From JAJXTN01 sp038230895 (lineage in GTDB: Bacteria; Patescibacteriota; Saccharimonadia; Saccharimonadales; UBA4665): a stretch of DNA of 64,000 bases. Each line of letters begins with the position of its first letter. Within the stretch, counting starts at the first letter, position 1. Positions 52,294 to 59,851 of the stretch are shown here, one piece after another. Both the position numbers and the translations under genes were made by a program. The stretch spans positions 1-64,000 of the forward strand of contig JBBRMJ010000004.1 of the NCBI GenBank assembly GCA_038230895.1, written 5' to 3'. The notes beneath the pieces were generated by a model. It was given only the letters and a program-made list of their open reading frames with translations. It was not told the origin of the DNA and made no database searches.

Positions 52294-53430
52294 ATGCCAA
52301 AACAAAAAAACCGATTTATCTCCTCATCATTGTATAGCCTGCGCGCACTGTTGCTTGTCTTGTTAGCCGTAGCCGTTGCCGGAACGGCAATCGTCAAGGT
52401 TCACGCTGATCAGTACGATGAACAGATCAACGCCCTACGCAGCCAAAATAGCTCGGTGCAGGGCTTATTGAATGGGCTCGAAAGCCAGGCTGGCAGTTTC
52501 CAGGCTGTCATTGCTCAACTCCAAGCCCAAATTTATGCTGTCCAAGCTCAAATTGCGGCCAATACCGCCCTCCAAGCTCAGCTCGAGCAAGAGATTGCTT
52601 CTGAACAACAACAGATTGATATGAAGCGTCAGCAGATGGGTGCCACGATCAAGGCCATGTATCTCGACGGCCAGACCTCGACCATCGAACAACTCGCAAC
52701 CAGCAAGAACCTGAGCGATTATGTCGACAAGCAGGAATCCCTCCAAAAAGTCCAGAACCAGTTGAACGCCACCATTATTCAGATAGCCAATTTACAGCAA
52801 GAGTCGAAAATCAAAAAGGGCGAGGTTGATACCCTGGTTACTTCAGAGAAAAGCCAAAACGACCAACTTGGCGCCGCTCAGGCCAAGCAAAGCCAACTCC
52901 TGAGCTATAACGAAGGCCAGCAGAATGCTTATAACCAGACCATCAACAGCAATGCCGCTCAGATGACCGAACTCCGTCGCCAGCAGATTATTGCCAACAA
53001 CCGCTACAACATCGGTGACTTCAAGGGTGACCCCGGCAACGGCGGCTACCCCAACGCCTGGGCTAACGCCTACCAGGATAGCCTGGTTGATAGTTGGGGT
53101 ATGTACAACCGCGAGTGTGTCAGTTACACAGCCTTCAAGGTCCACCAGGACTACTTAGCCGGTCGTAATAGCCGTGACATGCCTTGGTGGGGCGGGGTTG
53201 GCAATGCCAACCAGTGGCCATCAGATGCTCGGGCCGCCGGCATCACCGTTGACAGTAACCCTACACCTGGCTCCATCGCCATCAGTACTGCCGGTTTCTA
53301 TGGTCACGCCATGTACGTTGAAGCCGTGAATGGCAATCAAATCTACATCCAGCAGTACAATCAGCAGCTCAATGGTCAGTATTCCGAAGGTTGGCGCTAC
53401 ACCACCGGCTTAGTCTTCCTTCACTTCTAA
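52294..53430 (+). CDS. PcsB-like peptidoglycan hydrolase with CHAP domain
   Basis: 378 aa from the ATG at 52294. A signal peptide (residues 1-35, ending VKVHA) is followed by a long coiled coil rich in Gln and Ala (about 40-230) and a CHAP cysteine peptidase domain with NRECVSYTAFKVH (catalytic Cys) and GFYGHAMYVEAV (catalytic His). This is the plan of streptococcal PcsB, whose coiled coil is held by FtsX and whose CHAP domain is released by FtsE ATP use. Its position directly after ftsEX supports the same job: splitting septal peptidoglycan. Confidence 0.9.
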   Translation: MPKQKNRFISSSLYSLRALLLVLLAVAVAGTAIVKVHADQYDEQINALRSQNSSVQGLLNGLESQAGSFQAVIAQLQAQIYAVQAQIAANTALQAQLEQEIASEQQQIDMKRQQMGATIKAMYLDGQTSTIEQLATSKNLSDYVDKQESLQKVQNQLNATIIQIANLQQESKIKKGEVDTLVTSEKSQNDQLGAAQAKQSQLLSYNEGQQNAYNQTINSNAAQMTELRRQQIIANNRYNIGDFKGDPGNGGYPNAWANAYQDSLVDSWGMYNRECVSYTAFKVHQDYLAGRNSRDMPWWGGVGNANQWPSDARAAGITVDSNPTPGSIAISTAGFYGHAMYVEAVNGNQIYIQQYNQQLNGQYSEGWRYTTGLVFLHF

Positions 53431-53431
53431 G

Positions 53432-53549
53432 CTGGACATTTGCTCGGCACATTGCGGCGTTGCCGGCTGCAGTGCTCCTCATCGTACCGATAGTACGATT
53501 CCGTCCGCGCTTCGCCGTCGCCTTGCACTGCACTCGAGCAAACGCCCAG
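53432..53549 (+). repeat. Conserved-tip hairpin R3
   Basis: The 15-nt arms 53432-53446 and 53535-53549 pair at 13 positions (core TTTGCTCG/CGAGCAAA); the tip is ATCGTAC-CGATA-GTACGAT (53481-53499). It begins one base after the stop codon of the CHAP gene. Confidence 0.65.
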
Positions 53550-53621
53550 GTACCTCACCGTAAAAATTATGAACCTGCGCTTTGCGATTGGCGCTTCCAG
53601 CCATACTGAAGGAGCCCAGAT

Positions 53622-53712
53622 TTGTCAAAATCGGTGAGAACGTCAGGCCGGCCAAACTCTGTCTGAGCCGTAGGCGAGTCGTTTGGTCGGATAGTGGAGC
53701 CGATTTTGACAA
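53622..53712 (+). repeat. Long hairpin before ctp
   Basis: TTGTCAAAATCGG (53622-53634) pairs perfectly with 53700-53712; inside, CCGGCCAAAC pairs with GTTTGGTCGG (one mismatch). The tip differs from R1-R4. The 53550-53880 spacer shows this hairpin, one more at 53744 and the ctp promoter. Confidence 0.6.
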
Positions 53713-53743
53713 GTATGTACGACGTGCGTCTGGCGAGTTTTGT

Positions 53744-53767
53744 CTTACTTTGTCGGTACAAAGTAAG
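53744..53767 (+). repeat. Perfect 10-bp hairpin
   Basis: CTTACTTTGT-CGGT-ACAAAGTAAG. No T-run follows; AAGGAG in and after the right arm is not placed before a start codon. Confidence 0.6.
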
Positions 53768-53866
53768 GAGTTAAAAGAGGTAATTGATTGACACTCTATA
53801 AAGCGGTGATGTCCGTGTAGTGAGAGATTTATTACAGAGATGTTTCATAAGCACTTCGCAAATTGC

Positions 53867-53872
53867 TATAAT
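53867..53872 (+). promoter_or_regulatory. -10 box of ctp, leaderless type
   Basis: TATAAT, 8 nt before the ctp ATG; TTCATA lies 17 nt further upstream as a weak -35. Confidence 0.55.
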
Positions 53873-53880
53873 GGTTAGTA

Positions 53881-55107
53881 ATGGGATTAAAACGAAGATT
53901 TAGCAGGTTGAACCAGGCGTTCAGCCGACACAAGTGGCTGTCTCGGTTCACGAGCCTAGTCATGGTGGCCGTGATTTTCTTTCTTGGTGTAGGCATTGGC
54001 AATGGGCGGATCGTACTCGGTGGTCACCATTTTAAAAGTGTCAGTGGCTTGCCAGCAAATCTTGATTATGCAAGTGTGAACACCGTCTACCAGTCGCTGA
54101 AGGACAATTATGACGGCAAATTGAGCGCAGGGCAGCTGCAAGATGGCCTCAAGCATGGCCTGGCGACTGCCACCAATGACCCGTATACCGTCTATTTCAC
54201 CGCCAAAGAGGCCAATGACTTCAATAAGCAGCTGAATAACTCCTTCAGTGGCATTGGTGCCCAATTGGGGCAAGACAGTGAAGGTAATCTGGAAGTTATC
54301 TCACCGATTGCAGGTTTGCCAGCCGACAAAGCCGGAATCAAGCCCTTAGACCTTATCGCCAGCATTAACGGCACGACCACCACTGGCATGTCGGTCGACA
54401 CGGCTGTTTCCAGGATTCGGGGCAATAAGGGCACAAAAGTCACCTTACAAATTGTGCGAGACCACAAGCAAGCGTTGAGTCTGACCATCACTCGCGACGA
54501 TATCACGCTGCCCAGCGTCAAGACTAAGATCCTGGACGGTAATATTGGCTACTTACAGATCAGTACCTTTGCCAATGACACCGTTGATTTGGCACAGAAG
54601 GCAGCCGATGACTTTAAGGCCAAGAACGTCAAAGGCATCGTGCTCGACCTACGCGAGGATCCAGGTGGCTTGCTCGACGCTGCCGTGCATGTTTCCAGTC
54701 TATGGTTGCCTCAAGGCAAGCTCGTTCTGCAAGAGAAGCGAGGCACTACCGTCGTCCAGAGCTATAACTCACTGGGTGGTGACGAATTGTCTGGCATCCC
54801 CACGGTTATCTTGATCGATGCTGGCAGTGCTTCAGCTTCTGAAATCACCACTGGTGCCTTACACGATAATAACGCCGCCTACGTCATCGGTCAGAAAAGT
54901 TACGGTAAGGGTGTCGTCCAGCAACTGGTTAACTTCAATGATGGCTCACAGCTAAAAGTTACTATCGCCAGCTGGTTCCGCCCCAACGGCAAGAACATCA
55001 ACCATCTCGGCATCACCCCTGATAAAACTGTCACTATCTCCGACGCCGACGCCAAAGCTGGCACCGACACCCAGCTCCAAGCCGCCCAAGCCTACCTCAA
55101 TAAATAG
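53881..55107 (+). CDS. ctpA: C-terminal processing peptidase (S41)
   Basis: 408 aa. One membrane span (about 24-43), a PDZ domain (SGIGAQLGQ, AGIKPLDLIASINGT), and the S41 catalytic core: Ser in DAGSASASEITTGAL and Lys in GQKSYGKGVVQQ, with KGIVLDLREDPGGLLDAAV before it. It cuts exported proteins near their C-termini, and in several bacteria controls wall hydrolases, which fits the neighbouring CHAP hydrolase. Confidence 0.93.
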   Translation: MGLKRRFSRLNQAFSRHKWLSRFTSLVMVAVIFFLGVGIGNGRIVLGGHHFKSVSGLPANLDYASVNTVYQSLKDNYDGKLSAGQLQDGLKHGLATATNDPYTVYFTAKEANDFNKQLNNSFSGIGAQLGQDSEGNLEVISPIAGLPADKAGIKPLDLIASINGTTTTGMSVDTAVSRIRGNKGTKVTLQIVRDHKQALSLTITRDDITLPSVKTKILDGNIGYLQISTFANDTVDLAQKAADDFKAKNVKGIVLDLREDPGGLLDAAVHVSSLWLPQGKLVLQEKRGTTVVQSYNSLGGDELSGIPTVILIDAGSASASEITTGALHDNNAAYVIGQKSYGKGVVQQLVNFNDGSQLKVTIASWFRPNGKNINHLGITPDKTVTISDADAKAGTDTQLQAAQAYLNK

Positions 55108-55188
55108 GGTTTGCCTAGATGTTGGGAATTGCGAGGCGCGCGATTTCCAAGGGTTTGCAAAATCACCGCTGGACTGTAACCTTAGGGC

Positions 55189-55413
55189 ATGTCACAAGAA
55201 AACCACCAAAGGCCACGAACAATTTTCACACCTGAAGAGCTCGAAGCGATCGATCGGGTATCGACTGCGCTGAAACGTATCGCAGCACCCTACGACCTCA
55301 CGGTGGGCGAGGGCCTCTTCATTACCACCATCGAACATAATATAGCCGACTTAAAGCGCTATTTTGGCGAACAGGCGGAGACTGAATCTACATCAGCCCA
55401 GATATCGGAATAG
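55189..55413 (+). CDS. Unknown 74-aa protein
   Basis: 74 aa, soluble, acidic at the C-terminus. The middle (FTPEELEAIDRVSTALKRIA, then YDLTVGEGLFITTIEH) looks helical. No clear ribosome binding site. Not recognised. Confidence 0.5.
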   Translation: MSQENHQRPRTIFTPEELEAIDRVSTALKRIAAPYDLTVGEGLFITTIEHNIADLKRYFGEQAETESTSAQISE

Positions 55414-55518
55414 AGTCCTCGCTTGTATATCAAAAACAATGATTCTATGGCCTTTGGCTTGCCAAACAGCGTGCGAATAGGGTAGGATAGATGAGAAATA
55501 AGAGAGGTGTGTGCAGGC

Positions 55519-57120
55519 GTGGCAAACAAGCCGACTAAGTATGTATTTGTGACAGGTGGCGTGCTTTCCGGACTCGGCAAGGGCATCACCGCCGCCTCCA
55601 TCGGCAACCTCTTAAAAGCTCGTGGCCTGAAGGTCAATCTTCAGAAATGTGATCCTTATCTGAACGTCGACGCCGGCCTACTGAACCCGCGTGAACACGG
55701 CGAGTGCTTTGTTACCAAAGACGGTGCTGAGACCGATCTCGACCTCGGTCACTATGAACGCTTTATCGACGAAGAATTAACGCGTGAAAGCAGCCTGATG
55801 AGCGGGCGAGTGCTCCTGAAATTAATCCAGGACGAACGCGCTGGTAAATTTGAAGGCGACGATGTCCAAATCATCCCGCACCTGACCGGTTCCATTCAAG
55901 ACCACATTATCGAAGCGGGCAAGGGCTATGACGTCCACATAGTCGAAATCGGCGGTACGGTCGGCGATTATGAATCGTTATCCTTCATCGAAGCCATTCG
56001 CGAACTGGGTGTCAAAGTTGGCCTGGAGAATTGTTGCTACGTCCATGTCGTCTACTTGCCATATCTGGGAGCGAGCAACGAGACTAAGACCAAGCCCGCC
56101 CAGAATTCCGTCCGCGAACTGCGTGGCTTGGGTATTTCGCCAGACATCCTGGTTGGCCGTAGCGAAGCGGTGGCCCATGACGGCGTCAAACAGAAACTGA
56201 GCTTATTCAGTGGTGTGTCTGAAAAAGCCATCGCATTACTTCCGAATGCCGCGAGTATTTATCAAGTGCCGCTGACGCTGGAAGACACCGGAATCGCCGA
56301 TGTTATTGCTCAGCAATTATCATTGAAAGTTTCCAAGCCCCATCTCAAAGAGTGGCGAGCGGTTGTTGAGCGAGCTACGGCTGAGCATAAGCGTACGGTT
56401 CGGGTTGGTTTCGTGGCGAAGTACATGGACAACACTGACACTTACATGTCTGTGTTCGAAGCACTCAAGTCCGCCGCCTGGCACAATGATTGCGCTGTCG
56501 ACATTACCTGGATTGATGCTGCCAAACTCGATACAGCCAAAGGCGACATAGCTGAAACACTGAAGGAATACGACGGTATTGTGGTGCCCGGTGGCTTCGG
56601 CCAGCGCGGCCTGGAAGGCAAGATTAAATCTGCACAATATGCCCTCGAACACAAAGTGCCATACCTCGGGCTCTGTCTCGGTTTACAAATGGCCGTTATT
56701 GCCGCTGCTCGCAATGCCGGCCTCAAGGACGCTACTACTTTCGAGCTGAATCCTGACAGCAAAAACATCGTCATCAACACCATGGCCGACCAAAAAGGCA
56801 AGCACATGACCGGCGGCACCATGCGCCTCGGTAATTATGATTGTCAGCTCGAAAAGGGCAGCCTGGCGGCCAAACTCTACGGTGCCACCAATATCGTCGA
56901 GCGCCATCGTCACCGTGGCGAATGCAATAACGACTACCGCGACAAGTACGAGAAATGGGGCATAAAAGCCACCGGCATCAACACCGAGAATAACCTGGTG
57001 GAAATCATTGAAGGCATCGACCACCCATTCTTGGTTGCCAGTCAGTTCCATCCCGAGTTCAAATCTCGTCCAAATCGTCCACACCCGATGTTCGACGGCT
57101 TCATCCGCGCCCTCCTCTAG
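55519..57120 (+). CDS. pyrG: CTP synthase
   Basis: 533 aa from the GTG at 55519 (GTG at 55507 would add four residues). N-terminal synthase domain with KYVFVTGGVLSGLGKGITAA and KCDPYLNVDAGLLNPREHGE; C-terminal class I glutamine amidotransferase with the nucleophile in YLGLCLGLQMAV and the His-Glu pair in SQFHPEFKSRP. It makes CTP from UTP and glutamine. It is the only nucleotide-biosynthesis gene in the window. Confidence 0.95.
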   Translation: MANKPTKYVFVTGGVLSGLGKGITAASIGNLLKARGLKVNLQKCDPYLNVDAGLLNPREHGECFVTKDGAETDLDLGHYERFIDEELTRESSLMSGRVLLKLIQDERAGKFEGDDVQIIPHLTGSIQDHIIEAGKGYDVHIVEIGGTVGDYESLSFIEAIRELGVKVGLENCCYVHVVYLPYLGASNETKTKPAQNSVRELRGLGISPDILVGRSEAVAHDGVKQKLSLFSGVSEKAIALLPNAASIYQVPLTLEDTGIADVIAQQLSLKVSKPHLKEWRAVVERATAEHKRTVRVGFVAKYMDNTDTYMSVFEALKSAAWHNDCAVDITWIDAAKLDTAKGDIAETLKEYDGIVVPGGFGQRGLEGKIKSAQYALEHKVPYLGLCLGLQMAVIAAARNAGLKDATTFELNPDSKNIVINTMADQKGKHMTGGTMRLGNYDCQLEKGSLAAKLYGATNIVERHRHRGECNNDYRDKYEKWGIKATGINTENNLVEIIEGIDHPFLVASQFHPEFKSRPNRPHPMFDGFIRALL

Positions 57121-57128
57121 ACCAGAAA

Positions 57129-57189
57129 TGTAGACTGTAGCGAGTAGACAGTAGAGGTTGCACCTACCGTCTACTGTCTACCGTCTACA
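57129..57189 (+). repeat. Word-type palindrome after pyrG
   Basis: The left arm 57129-57158 and right arm 57162-57189 are built from GTAGAC/GTAG words and pair over about 28 positions with four mismatches and one gap; loop of 3 nt. It starts 8 nt after the pyrG stop. No T-run. Confidence 0.6.
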
Positions 57190-57233
57190 CTTGCAGCCCA
57201 ATGCTCTTGAGCATTACGTCTGAATACAGTACC

Positions 57234-57863
57234 ATGAGCAGTATGGATCCAACACAAATACCATCACCAGCACCTCTGACACCACCAGAACCTCAGGCCC
57301 CAGCACCGATGCCTCTGCCCATGCCAACTCCTGTTGCACCACCGATGCCAGAACCTGCTGCGCCCGTCGCCCCTGATTCAGCACCGCTGCCCGTACCCCC
57401 AGCTCCAATTGCCCCTGGCGTCGCCACACCAGCCGTTCCTGCCGCTCCAGCAGCCATGACTGGCCCCACACCCGACGCACCGGGCAATCACGCCAAACGT
57501 ATTCTTCTCGTGGAAGACGACGACGCCCTCGCCAATGTCTACGTCACTCGTCTCCAAGCCGAAGGCTTTGACGTCCGCCGCGTGGCCAACGGGGAAGACG
57601 CCCTGGCCTCAGCCCTCAGTTATCACCCCGATCTCGTCCTCCTCGACGTCATGATGCCCAAAGTCAGTGGTTTCGACGTCCTCGACATCCTGCGCAACAC
57701 CCCCGAAACCGCTAATCTCAAGATCATCATGCTCACCGCTCTCAGCCAAGACAGCGACAAAGAGCGTGCCGAATCCCTCGGTGTCGACGATTACCTCGTC
57801 AAATCTCAAGTCGTCATCGCCGACGTCATCGACCGCATCCGCCACCACCTCGGCCAAGCCTAA
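57234..57863 (+). CDS. Response-regulator receiver protein without output domain
   Basis: 209 aa from the ATG at 57234 (ATG at 57243 is also possible). Residues 1-80 are almost only Pro, Ala and Val, a disordered linker. Residues 85-207 are a complete receiver domain: acidic pair in LLVEDDDALANV, phospho-acceptor Asp in LVLLDVMMPKVSGFD, Thr in IIMLTALSQ, Lys in DDYLVKSQV. No DNA-binding domain and no histidine kinase nearby, so it probably acts by protein contact. A strong terminator follows. Confidence 0.85.
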   Translation: MSSMDPTQIPSPAPLTPPEPQAPAPMPLPMPTPVAPPMPEPAAPVAPDSAPLPVPPAPIAPGVATPAVPAAPAAMTGPTPDAPGNHAKRILLVEDDDALANVYVTRLQAEGFDVRRVANGEDALASALSYHPDLVLLDVMMPKVSGFDVLDILRNTPETANLKIIMLTALSQDSDKERAESLGVDDYLVKSQVVIADVIDRIRHHLGQA

Positions 57864-57895
57864 GCCGTTCTTAGACGCCGGTTCTTCGTAATTCG

Positions 57896-57922
57896 AAAGC
57901 CCCAACCCGGGCTTTTTATTTA
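57896..57922 (+). terminator. Intrinsic terminator after the receiver gene
   Basis: AAAGCCC (57896-57902) pairs with GGGCTTT (57909-57915), loop of 6 nt, then TTATTT. Confidence 0.75.
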
Positions 57923-57940
57923 CCAGATAACAACCTCTTA

Positions 57941-57969
57941 TTGACTTTTCATACAACTTATGCTAATAT
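57941..57969 (+). promoter_or_regulatory. Promoter of the FHA protein gene
   Basis: TTGACT (57941-57946), 17-nt spacer, TAATAT (57964-57969), 24 nt before the ATG. Confidence 0.55.
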
Positions 57970-57993
57970 TACAAGAGTTAAATTGAAAAAAAC

Positions 57994-59493
57994 ATGTCTC
58001 AGCACAATCAATATCCTGTCACGGTCCCCAATCTCCAGCCACAAACTTTTGAATTAGGTGGAGTAAATGCTCGACCGGAAGTACTCAGCCCTAATCGATT
58101 GAGCGTACACGACTTAAGCCAATCACCAGCTCAGCTTGACCTTGTTAGGCTACCATTGCTAGATGAAAATACGGGACTAGCTGGCATTATTAACGCCGGT
58201 GGGGTGCCAATAAAAATATATGTCGAAAAAGATGTGCAGGGGAATGTAAACCCTAATCGCGTTGCGTTCACCGCAGCGGATTATGATGATCAAGCACAAG
58301 TCACAGACCAGGCTATAAAAATTAAATTTCTAGATTTATCGGCAGCTGCAGGAACGGTTAATTTTGGTCGTGAAGAACGTGGGGCCGGTCGACTTGGGCT
58401 AAGCGATAAAAAGGTTTCTCGCCATCATTTTAGTGCCAGCATTAACGAAGGCATCTTGAATCTCACGGATCTGAAAGCAACAAATGGTACGAGTCTGATA
58501 CTTTCGTCCGAGACGGTAAGCAACGCCCATAGCGTTAAGCTTGGCCGTCATCTGGGACACTTAGCCGCAAATGAAGCCGTAGTTGTTCCTAGCCCAGAAT
58601 TTTCGGTTAACAATTTTACATATAAAGTCGAGGCCGCCATCCCAACCGATGGTCGCGGAGATATATATGTAGTGAACTCAAGTGATAAAAAAGGTAGAAC
58701 CCGTCAGTTTCTGGTTTATCGTTCCGTATCTGAAGGCGGCTGGCGAAGCTCACAGGGATACGAAATCGATCAAGGAAAAAAGAGGCTCATGAAGGGAGCT
58801 GAATTAAGCAGCCATGCCCAGTACACACAAGATACACAATTAAATCCTGAATTTTCGAGTAAACTGCTTGATGCAGTGACCGGTCCTGTTGGCTTGCCAC
58901 TTGCACGAGGTGAGGACTTCATGCATGACTCAGCCCACGCAGAGGCGTTATTAATAGATTTTGAGGCTGAACATGACGTATATTCCATATCAGATAAGCG
59001 TGTAGCAAGCCTCCTTAGCATACTACCAGCAGGGTCACTCTCAACGGAGAACTTGAGAACACACCTCGACAGCAGCGCTGACTTAATGAACTATGTGGCC
59101 GTGTTGAATGAAGCGCTCGAGCAGAGCGACATAATGCCTGATTTTTCAGGTGACCCCCTACGAACCGAAACTGATACCCATCCCATACTAGGAGCGATAA
59201 CTCGCGAAGTGTATGTTAAATCAGGCATTGAGTGGCATATTGGGCAAGATAAAAATAGCCGGGTTTGGATTGATAGGGTACGAATTGCGAAAAATGAAAC
59301 CACATCGTTTGGAACAGACAAAGACCTAATATACTCGGGCATATTAACCTCTAAACCAGTTGAATATACCGCGCAGGCTACAGGTATACCACAGTCACTA
59401 AGAAACCAGATTAATAGTTCCTATACTGATACTGCGCCATTCTTGGCCAATTTAGCACCTATAAAGAAATACAAAGCTCAGAAGACCAGATAA
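57994..59493 (+). CDS. FHA-domain protein of unknown role
   Basis: 499 aa. Residues about 115-185 look like a forkhead-associated domain: NFGREERGAGRLGLS (GR turn), KKVSRHHFSASI (S-R-x-H) and LTDLKATNGTSLI (NGT). FHA domains bind phosphothreonine. The rest, an N-terminal beta region and a large C-terminal part with DRVRIAKNETTSFGTD, is unfamiliar. No membrane span. The arginine and serine of the phospho-binding site are present. Phosphothreonine implies a Ser/Thr kinase elsewhere in the genome. The gene follows a receiver protein but a terminator and new promoter separate them. Confidence 0.72.
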   Translation: MSQHNQYPVTVPNLQPQTFELGGVNARPEVLSPNRLSVHDLSQSPAQLDLVRLPLLDENTGLAGIINAGGVPIKIYVEKDVQGNVNPNRVAFTAADYDDQAQVTDQAIKIKFLDLSAAAGTVNFGREERGAGRLGLSDKKVSRHHFSASINEGILNLTDLKATNGTSLILSSETVSNAHSVKLGRHLGHLAANEAVVVPSPEFSVNNFTYKVEAAIPTDGRGDIYVVNSSDKKGRTRQFLVYRSVSEGGWRSSQGYEIDQGKKRLMKGAELSSHAQYTQDTQLNPEFSSKLLDAVTGPVGLPLARGEDFMHDSAHAEALLIDFEAEHDVYSISDKRVASLLSILPAGSLSTENLRTHLDSSADLMNYVAVLNEALEQSDIMPDFSGDPLRTETDTHPILGAITREVYVKSGIEWHIGQDKNSRVWIDRVRIAKNETTSFGTDKDLIYSGILTSKPVEYTAQATGIPQSLRNQINSSYTDTAPFLANLAPIKKYKAQKTR

Positions 59494-59499
59494 ATTCGG

Positions 59500-59772
59500 C
59501 TACTGAACGCTAACAGTGGTGCGGCGGACGGTTTTGCCGGTGAAGCGGCGGACTTTTTGGGTTTCGAAGGTGACGACGCCGTCTCGGGCGGCGTGGATGG
59601 TGTAGTTGCGGCTAAGTTTGGTGCCCACGCCAGCGCGCTTGGATTCACCGACTTGACGGACGATGACTTGGCCGACTTTGACTTTTTCGCCACCAAAAAG
59701 CTTGACGCCGAGGCGTTGTCCGGGACTATCTCTGGTATTTTTGGCGGTACCACCCGCTTTTACGTGTGACAT
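59500..59772 (-). CDS. rpmA: 50S ribosomal protein L27
   Basis: 90 aa. GGTAKNTRDSPGQRLGVKLF and KVKVGQVIVRQVGESKRAGV match L27, whose N-terminus reaches the peptidyl-transferase centre. No N-terminal cleavage extension as found in Firmicutes. rplU, its usual partner, is not adjacent. A long palindrome lies just upstream. Confidence 0.9.
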   Translation of the reverse strand: MSHVKAGGTAKNTRDSPGQRLGVKLFGGEKVKVGQVIVRQVGESKRAGVGTKLSRNYTIHAARDGVVTFETQKVRRFTGKTVRRTTVSVQ

Positions 59773-59791
59773 ATAGGGAGCCTTGATTAAT

Positions 59792-59851
59792 GATTTACGA
59801 TTTAAGATTTACGATGGTGAGTCATTAATCGTAAATCTTAAATCGTAAATC
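59792..59851 (-). repeat. Perfect 24-bp inverted repeat
   Basis: 59792-59815 and 59828-59851 are exact reverse complements, loop of 12 nt. Each arm contains GATTTACGAT and AAGATTTACGAT words. The right arm ends at the first base of the stop codon (minus strand) of the methyltransferase gene. Confidence 0.9.

Noticed and set aside
53582..53791. 69-aa open frame before ctp
   Set aside because: It lies across two strong palindromes, and its Arg/Val-rich sequence looks like palindrome read-through.
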